A stretch of 64,000 nt of DNA. Source: Dyella sp. GSA-30. GTDB lineage: Bacteria > Pseudomonadota > Gammaproteobacteria > Xanthomonadales > Rhodanobacteraceae. Made by a program: the position numbers and the translations under genes. Positions 58,683 through 64,000 of the stretch are shown here, in pieces. A model generated the notes under the pieces. It was not told the origin of the DNA. It saw nothing but the letters and a program-made list of their open reading frames with translations, and made no database searches. Numbering within the stretch: the stretch's first letter is position 1; every line of letters starts with the position of its first letter. The stretch is from positions 4,131,524-4,195,523 of the forward strand of contig NZ_AP027042.1 in the NCBI RefSeq assembly GCF_027924605.1, read 5' to 3'.

Positions 58683-59242
58683 CAGCCTGCGCCGCCTAGC
58701 GCGCCCATGTACTCGCGGTAATAGCGCAACTCTTCGATCGAGTCGCGGATATCCGAGAGCGCGGTGTGTGCCGACTCCTTCTGGAACCCCTTGCCGATCG
58801 ATGGCGACCAGCGTCGGGCCAGCTCCTTGAGCGTGGACACGTCGAGGTTGCGGTAATGAAAGTAGCGTTCGAGGCGCGGCATCTGGCGATGCAGGAAGCG
58901 TCGATCCTGGCAGATGGAGTTGCCGCACATCGGCGATTTGCCGCTGGACACCCATTGCTTGAGGAAGTCGATGGTGGCCTGTTCGGCAATATCGTGGGCG
59001 TCGGTCGAGGTCAGCACCTGATCCCAAAGGCCGGAGCGGCGGTGCTGGTTGCGGTTCCAGGCGTCCATCCCCTCCAGTCGCTCGACCGGGTGGTGGATCG
59101 CGAAAACCGGCCCTTCGGCCAGCACGTGAAGGTCCTTGTCGGTCACGATCGTGGCGATTTCCAAGATGGAATCGGCGTCGGTATCGAGGCCGGTCATCTC
59201 CAGATCGATCCAGATCAGATTGTCGTCGTTCGCTTGGCTCAT
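58682..59242 (-). CDS. orn: Oligoribonuclease
   Basis: The 186-residue DEDDh exonuclease shows [39 protein letters not shown] and [14 protein letters not shown], carrying the four acidic residues and the catalytic His. It degrades 2-5 nt RNAs, including pGpG from cyclic-di-GMP turnover. It is the first gene of an orn-folP-glmM row and is divergent from sbcB. Confidence 0.97.
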   Translation of the reverse strand: MSQANDDNLIWIDLEMTGLDTDADSILEIATIVTDKDLHVLAEGPVFAIHHPVERLEGMDAWNRNQHRRSGLWDQVLTSTDAHDIAEQATIDFLKQWVSSGKSPMCGNSICQDRRFLHRQMPRLERYFHYRNLDVSTLKELARRWSPSIGKGFQKESAHTALSDIRDSIEELRYYREYMGALGGAG

Positions 59243-59312
59243 GCACCCTCCTGGACGCGCAGTCTAGCAGCAGGCGCCCCACCGATAGCTTGTCCATGCC
59301 ATCATCGTGGGC

Positions 59313-60758
59313 ATGCAGACGTTTTTATGGCACGACTACGAAACCTTTGGCGCCGATCCCTGGCGCGACCGACCGGTCCAATTCGCGGGTATCCGCACCA
59401 CCATGGAGCTGGAGATCGTCGGCGAGCCGGTGATGTTTTTCGCCAAGCCGCCGCGCGAAATGCCGCCGAACCCCGAGGCCTGCCTGATCACCGGCATCAC
59501 GCCCCAGCAGGCCGAGCGCGACGGTGTGATCGAGGCGGAGTTCGCCTCGCGAGTCCAAGAGCAACTGGCCCAGCCCGGCACCTGCGGTGTCGGCTACAAC
59601 TCGCTGCGCTTCGACGACGAAGTCACCCGGCAGATGCTGTACCGGAATTTCTACGAGCCGTATGGGCGCGAGTGGGAGAACGGCAACTCGCGCTGGGACC
59701 TGATCGACCTGGTGCGCATGTGCCAGGCGCTGCGGCCCGAGGGTATCGTGTGGCCCACGCGCGAGGACGGCACGCCCAGCTTCAAGCTGGAACATCTGGC
59801 GCAGGCCAACCACTTGCAGCAGGAACGCGCTCACGATGCGCTGTCGGACGTGTACGCGTTGATCGATCTGGCACGCCTGATACGCGTGCGTCAGCCGCGC
59901 CTGTGGGACTGGTATTACGGGCTGCGCCGCAAGCAGAAAGTGTTCGAGCTGCTCGACACGGTGCATATGACGCCGCTGGTGCACGTATCGTCGCGATACC
60001 CCGCCAGCCGCCATTGCCTGAGCGTCATCGTGCCGTTGACGCCGCATCCGACGCGGCCCGGCGAGATCATCATCTACGACTTGTCGACCGATCCCGAAGA
60101 GCTGCTGGCGCTCGATGCGGACGATATCGCTGACCGCGTCTTCGTGGCACGGGCGGACCTGCCTGAGGGTGTCGAACGCATTCCGCTACGTACCGTGCGC
60201 GCCAACCGTGCGCCGGCGCTGGCGCCGATCTCGGTACTGAACGGCGTCGATCACGAACGGCTTCAGCTCAATCTGGAGCTCTGCCTGGCACATCGTGAAA
60301 AGCTGGTCGCGGCGTCGGGCTTGAACGAAAAACTGCGCGAAGTGTTTCGCCGCAGTACCGACCTGCCGCCTGCCGCCGATCCCGAATTGGGGCTTTATGG
60401 CGCCTTTCTACCCGATGCCGACAAGCGCCTGCTGGCCGATGTCCGCGCCACGCCGCCCGATCAGATGGGCGGGCGTACCTTCCCCTTTCGCGATGCGCGC
60501 TATCCGGAACTGCTGTTCCGTTACCGCGCACGCAACTGGCCCGAGACGCTGGATGCCGAAGAACGTCTGCGCTGGGACCAGTTTTGCCGCGACCGCCTGA
60601 CCCGGCCAGGCCCCTTGACCGGGCTGACGCTGGACGACTACTTCGCGCAGATCGAGACCTTGCGCACCGATCCGAGCCGGCACGATAAGCTTGCGCTGCT
60701 TGACCAACTCCAGGCCTGGGGCGACGAACTCGCCTCGGGAATTGCCAACCTCGCCTGA
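59313..60758 (+). CDS. sbcB: Exodeoxyribonuclease I
   Basis: The 481-residue protein begins with the DEDD exonuclease motif FLWHDYETFGADPWRDRPVQ and has ERAHDALSDVYALIDLARLI; an SH3-like and C-terminal helical domain typical of SbcB follow. It degrades single-stranded DNA 3' to 5' in repair. ATG 59313 is chosen; GTG 59307 two codons upstream is equally open. Neither has a clear ribosome-binding site. Confidence 0.96.
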   Translation: MQTFLWHDYETFGADPWRDRPVQFAGIRTTMELEIVGEPVMFFAKPPREMPPNPEACLITGITPQQAERDGVIEAEFASRVQEQLAQPGTCGVGYNSLRFDDEVTRQMLYRNFYEPYGREWENGNSRWDLIDLVRMCQALRPEGIVWPTREDGTPSFKLEHLAQANHLQQERAHDALSDVYALIDLARLIRVRQPRLWDWYYGLRRKQKVFELLDTVHMTPLVHVSSRYPASRHCLSVIVPLTPHPTRPGEIIIYDLSTDPEELLALDADDIADRVFVARADLPEGVERIPLRTVRANRAPALAPISVLNGVDHERLQLNLELCLAHREKLVAASGLNEKLREVFRRSTDLPPAADPELGLYGAFLPDADKRLLADVRATPPDQMGGRTFPFRDARYPELLFRYRARNWPETLDAEERLRWDQFCRDRLTRPGPLTGLTLDDYFAQIETLRTDPSRHDKLALLDQLQAWGDELASGIANLA

Positions 60759-60765
60759 CCCGCCC

Positions 60766-61452
60766 ATGCCCACCAGCTACTTCAGCCCCGCCACCTTCAA
60801 ATTTCTGCGCGCGTTGGAACGCAACAACAACCGCAGCTGGTTTCAGGAACACAAGGACGACTACGAGCGCCACGTGCGCGAGCCGTTTCTCCACCTGATT
60901 ACCGACCTGCAGGCACCGCTTGCCAAGATCAGTCCGCATTACCGCGCCGATCCGCGCAAGAGCGGCGGCTCGCTTTATCGGATCTATCGCGATACGCGCT
61001 TTGCCAACGACAAGCAGCCGTACAAGAACTGGCAGGGTTCGCGCTTCTTTCATGAGCGCCGCCATGAGATTCCGGCGCCCGCGTTCTATCTACATATCCA
61101 GCCGGGCGACTGCTTCGGTGGTGCGGGCATGTGGCATCCGGAACCGGACGCGTTGAAGCGTATCCGCGGCTTTCTTGCCGACAATCCCGAAGCCTGGAAG
61201 CGTGCCACGCGCAGCAAGGCGTTTCGCGATCACTTCACCTTCTGGGGTGAGTCGTTGACTCGGCCGCCGCGCGGCTATGACCCGGAGCACGAACTGATCG
61301 ACGACCTCAAGCGCAAGGATTTCGCCGCCGGCGAGGGCTTTGACGACAAACTCGCCTGCTCCAGCGAATTGCTGCCCTGGGTGGTCGATACGTTCAAGCG
61401 GGTTGCACCGATGGTGGATTATTTGTGTGCGGCGCAGGAGTTGGATTTTTAG
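60766..61452 (+). CDS. DUF2461 (TIGR02453) family protein
   Basis: The 228-residue protein has the family pattern SPATFKFLRALERNNNRSWF, KSGGSLYRIYRDTRFANDKQ and FYLHIQPGDCFGGAGMWHPE. The function is unknown. ATG 60766 lies seven bases after the sbcB stop; the open frame extends back into sbcB. It is probably co-transcribed with sbcB. Confidence 0.9.
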   Translation: MPTSYFSPATFKFLRALERNNNRSWFQEHKDDYERHVREPFLHLITDLQAPLAKISPHYRADPRKSGGSLYRIYRDTRFANDKQPYKNWQGSRFFHERRHEIPAPAFYLHIQPGDCFGGAGMWHPEPDALKRIRGFLADNPEAWKRATRSKAFRDHFTFWGESLTRPPRGYDPEHELIDDLKRKDFAAGEGFDDKLACSSELLPWVVDTFKRVAPMVDYLCAAQELDF

Positions 61453-61477
61453 GTTCCGCGATCGACCCTGCCTACTT

Positions 61478-61504
61478 CGTCATCCCGGCGTAGGCCGGAA
61501 TGAC
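61478..61504. repeat. Single short family A repeat
   Basis: CGTCATCCCGGCGTAGGCCG then GAATGACG forms a self-complementary hairpin between two convergent genes and could act as a transcription end. Confidence 0.75.
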
Positions 61505-61538
61505 GAGTCAGGGAAGGTCACTGCAAGAAAACAACGCT

Positions 61539-62849
61539 TCAATTCACCAGCACTTTCCGCCGCACCATCACATACAGCGCCACCAGCATCGACACCACGG
61601 CGGTGATCGCCACGTAATGCGCCGGCGCCGTCTGCCCCGCGCGCTCAGCCAGCAAGTCGATCAAGGCCGCCGTGCTGGCACCAAAAATCGCATAGGCCAC
61701 GTTATAGGCGAACGACAGACCCGAATAACGGATCGCCGGTGGAAATGCCGCCACCATCAGGCTGGGGATCACACCCACTGCACCGACGAGAAAACCGACC
61801 ACCGGATACCAAGTAAGGAAGTGGCTGCCACCGGCCGCCAGATCGCCATACAGGCCATAGGTGCCCAGCAGCAACCCCAGCGAGCCGATCATCAAGGCCC
61901 AAGCCACACCGATACGGTCGACCAGCCAACCGTAGAAAATGCAGCCGACGGCAAGGCAGAACGCCGCTAGGCTGTTACCCAGGGAGACGTCTTCCTGCGC
62001 GATATGAAACGGCTTCTGCACAAGATTCGGCAGCATCAGGATCAATACCAGGATCGCCGCCGTCAGCATCCAGGTGGTCAGCATCGAGATCGCCACGCCG
62101 CCCAGATGACCACGCAACACGTTGCGCAGCGGCATCTCGCGACTCAGCTCCTTGCGCTCGCGCATCGCCGCGAACACAGGCGTCTCGCGCAACCAGCGGC
62201 GCAGCCATACAGCAATAAAGCCGAACACACCGCCGATGATGAACGGCACGCGCCAGCCCCAGTCCAGCATCTGTTCCGGCGTCAGCTCATGATGCAGCCA
62301 CGCGGCCACCAACGAGCCGATCAGGATGCCGATGGTCAGGCCCGAAGTCAGGCTGCCACAGGCAAAACCGACGCGCCCCGGCGGGGCATGTTCGGCCACG
62401 AACACCCATGCGCCTGGCACTTCGCCGCCGATCGCCACGCCCTGGGTGATGCGCAGCAACAACAGCAGGATCGGCGCGGCGATGCCGATCTGCGCGTAGA
62501 CGGGCAGCAGCCCGATCGCCAGCGTGGGCAAGGCCATCAGGAAGACGCTCAAGGTGAACATCTTTTTGCGGCCGGAGCGGTCGCCGAAATGCGCCATCAC
62601 GATGCCGCCCAGCGGCCGCGCCAGATAGCCCGCGGCGAAAATGCCGTACACCTGCAACTTGGCCAGCCATGGCGCCGTGCCCGGCGGAAAGAACAGATGC
62701 CCGAGCTGCGCCGCCACAAACAGGAATACGACGAAGTCGTAGAACTCCAATGCACCGCCCAGGGCCGCAAGAAAAAGTGTCTTGATATCGGCACGGCTCA
62801 GCGATTTAGAGGGAACCACGTCGGGCGACAAAGGTGTTGCGGCTTGCAT
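61539..62849 (-). CDS. MHS-family MFS transporter
   Basis: The 436-residue protein has 12 predicted helices and the MHS (metabolite:H+ symporter) features: LGGALEFYDFVVF in helix 1, GDRSGRKKMF in loop 2-3, ITQGVAIGGEVPGAWVFVAE in helix 4-5 and RRWLRETPVF. Family members import citrate, alpha-ketoglutarate, proline/betaine or shikimate; the substrate is not clear. It is divergent from aqpZ. Confidence 0.9.
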   Translation of the reverse strand: MQAATPLSPDVVPSKSLSRADIKTLFLAALGGALEFYDFVVFLFVAAQLGHLFFPPGTAPWLAKLQVYGIFAAGYLARPLGGIVMAHFGDRSGRKKMFTLSVFLMALPTLAIGLLPVYAQIGIAAPILLLLLRITQGVAIGGEVPGAWVFVAEHAPPGRVGFACGSLTSGLTIGILIGSLVAAWLHHELTPEQMLDWGWRVPFIIGGVFGFIAVWLRRWLRETPVFAAMRERKELSREMPLRNVLRGHLGGVAISMLTTWMLTAAILVLILMLPNLVQKPFHIAQEDVSLGNSLAAFCLAVGCIFYGWLVDRIGVAWALMIGSLGLLLGTYGLYGDLAAGGSHFLTWYPVVGFLVGAVGVIPSLMVAAFPPAIRYSGLSFAYNVAYAIFGASTAALIDLLAERAGQTAPAHYVAITAVVSMLVALYVMVRRKVLVN

Positions 62850-63015
62850 CGGACAAATCCTAAAGAAAGACCCGGAGGGCGAAGATACACTACTAGCTGA
62901 CGTGACAGCCTTCCCTCCCTTCCCACTTTTGCTAGCCTAGCGCCGTCTCTTAAGGGGGCGTTCCGGAGGCAGAGCAAATCACCCTTCCCTATCGTTCGTT
63001 GCAAGGAGAGAACCG

Positions 63016-63720
63016 ATGAGTATGGGCAAGCGTTTGACCGCCGAATTTTTCGGCACGTTCTGGCTGGTCTTCGGTGGTTGCGGCAGCGCGGTGCTTGCTG
63101 CGGCTTTTCCTGAACTGGGTATCGGTTTTGCCGGCGTCGCGCTGGCGTTCGGTCTGACGGTGGTCACGATGGCGTACGCCGTCGGGCATATTTCGGGCGC
63201 GCATTTCAACCCGGCGGTCACCGTGGGGTTGTGGACCGGCAGCCGCTTCCCGGCCAAGGACGTGGTGCCGTACATCATTGCGCAGGTTATCGGCGGTATC
63301 GCCGCTGGCGCCGTGTTGTACCTCATCGCCAGTGGCAAGCCGGGTTTCGACGCTGCGGCCAGCGGCTTCGCTTCGAACGGATATGGCGAGCATTCGCCGG
63401 GTGGTTTCTCGATGCAATCGGCGATCGTTGCCGAGTTCGTGCTGACGGCGTTCTTTCTTATCGTCATCAACGGCACCACGCACAAGCTGGCACCGACCGG
63501 CTTTGCACCGTTGGCGATCGGCCTGACCTTGACCCTGATCCATCTGATCAGCATTCCGGTGACCAATACCTCGGTCAATCCGGCACGCAGCACTGCCGTG
63601 GCGGTATTCCAGGGCGGCTGGGCATTGGGGCAACTCTGGCTGTTCTGGGTGGTGCCGCTGATCGGTGGCGCCGTGGGCGGCCTGATTTATCGCGGCTTGC
63701 TGGAAGACAAGAAAGCCTGA
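63016..63720 (+). CDS. aqpZ: Aquaporin Z
   Basis: The 234-residue six-helix protein has both NPA boxes (HFNPAVT and NPARS) with the selectivity-filter Phe, His ([11 protein letters not shown]) and Arg of water-specific channels. It moves water across the inner membrane. GGAGAG lies about six bases before ATG 63016. A strong bidirectional terminator follows. Confidence 0.95.
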   Translation: MSMGKRLTAEFFGTFWLVFGGCGSAVLAAAFPELGIGFAGVALAFGLTVVTMAYAVGHISGAHFNPAVTVGLWTGSRFPAKDVVPYIIAQVIGGIAAGAVLYLIASGKPGFDAAASGFASNGYGEHSPGGFSMQSAIVAEFVLTAFFLIVINGTTHKLAPTGFAPLAIGLTLTLIHLISIPVTNTSVNPARSTAVAVFQGGWALGQLWLFWVVPLIGGAVGGLIYRGLLEDKKA

Positions 63721-63735
63721 GCGCGTGGTTTCACG

Positions 63736-63766
63736 CAACGGCCCGCATCGTCGCGATGCGGGCCGT
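63736..63766. terminator. Bidirectional hairpin terminator
   Basis: AACGGCCCGCATCG pairs perfectly with CGATGCGGGCCGTT across TCG, between the convergent aqpZ and VOC genes. Confidence 0.8.
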
Positions 63767-63772
63767 TGTCGT

Positions 63773-64000
63773 TTATGGGGTGCCTTGTTCGTACAGTTCG
63801 ATCGGCAGGTCGTCGGGATCGGCGAAAAAAGTGAAGCGTCGATCCGTGTATTCGTCGATTCGGATCGGCTCGCATGCGACGCCCTGCTGTTGGAGGCGAT
63901 GCACTGCGGCATCGATATCGTCCACGGCAAATGCCAGATGGCGCAGCCCCTGTGCTTCGGGGCGTGATGGCCGCGGCGGTGGCGAAGGGAACGAAAACAG
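63773..64000 (-). CDS. VOC (glyoxalase/bleomycin-resistance) family protein, C-terminal part
   Basis: The frame runs in from the right edge and ends at TAA 63773-63775, giving 75 visible residues. They include LRHLAFAVDDIDAAVHRLQQ, then EYTDRRFTFFADPDDLPIEL with a final LYEQ, which carries the metal-ligand Glu. The pattern is close to YaeR-like VOC proteins. The N-terminal half lies outside the window. Confidence 0.88.
   Translation of the reverse strand: MFSFPSPPPRPSRPEAQGLRHLAFAVDDIDAAVHRLQQQGVACEPIRIDEYTDRRFTFFADPDDLPIELYEQGTP

Noticed and set aside
58683-59297. N-terminal extension of folP to 507 residues
   Set aside because: It is orn read out of frame; FolP proteins start at the position of ATG 58682.

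Overview
The window comes from a high-GC gammaproteobacterium of the Xanthomonadales/Lysobacterales, most likely family Rhodanobacteraceae (Dyella/Luteibacter/Rhodanobacter type). The basis is the gene neighbourhoods (hrcA-grpE-dnaK-dnaJ-dapB, carA-carB-greA, fur/bamE/rnfH/ratA/smpB/ssrA, tpiA-secG-tRNA-Leu), the protein sequences and the GC-rich codon use. No similarity search was run, so family names rest on motifs, length and context.

Layout. 1-3.3 kb: end of a fadH-type dienoyl-CoA reductase, a LysR regulator, ribosomal protein L36 and bluB. 3.3-8.2 kb: carA-carB-greA. 8.4-12.4 kb: a 2OG-Fe(II) oxygenase, then a tight four-gene operon (TPR membrane protein, Lgt-like protein, radical SAM protein resembling tetraether synthase, small membrane protein). 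12.4-13.7 kb: a cation exchanger preceded by a yybP-ykoY (Mn2+) riboswitch. 13.7-19.8 kb: dapB and the hrcA-grpE-dnaK-dnaJ chaperone cluster. 19.9-24.2 kb: recN and a divergent MASE1 kinase/LuxR-type regulator pair, followed by a strongly folded intergenic RNA with GGA motifs in hairpin loops, a candidate RsmA/CsrA-sequestering sRNA. 24.5-28.8 kb: fur, bamE, rnfH, ratA, smpB, a possible CNF1/BLF1-like Cys-His enzyme, a GNAT and tmRNA.

28.8-42.9 kb is an accessory stretch: lipoprotein, DUF1275, DUF2214, sterol-desaturase-like, beta-lactamase-fold hydrolase, GGDEF cyclase, hotdog, YegP and lipase-like proteins, and a haloperoxidase-type hydrolase divergent from a GlxA-type regulator. 42.95-52.06 kb is a 9.1-kb integrated element in tRNA-Leu(GAG), flanked by a repeat of the tRNA 3' end. 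It carries a P4-type integrase coupled to a HEPN-like gene, AlpA, Toprim primase, RecA-fold ATPase, one HK97-type capsid protein and one lambda GpI-like tail protein, but no terminase, portal, protease or lysis genes. This is the profile of a phage satellite. Its replication operon has a leader in which two ribosome-binding sites lie inside hairpins.

52.0-64 kb returns to core genes: tRNA-Leu, secG, tpiA, an SDR, a VIT1-type transporter, an isopenicillin-N-synthase-like oxygenase, glmM-folP-orn, sbcB, a DUF2461 protein, an MHS transporter, aqpZ and a partial glyoxalase-fold gene. Three families of short palindromic repeats recur between genes across the window.
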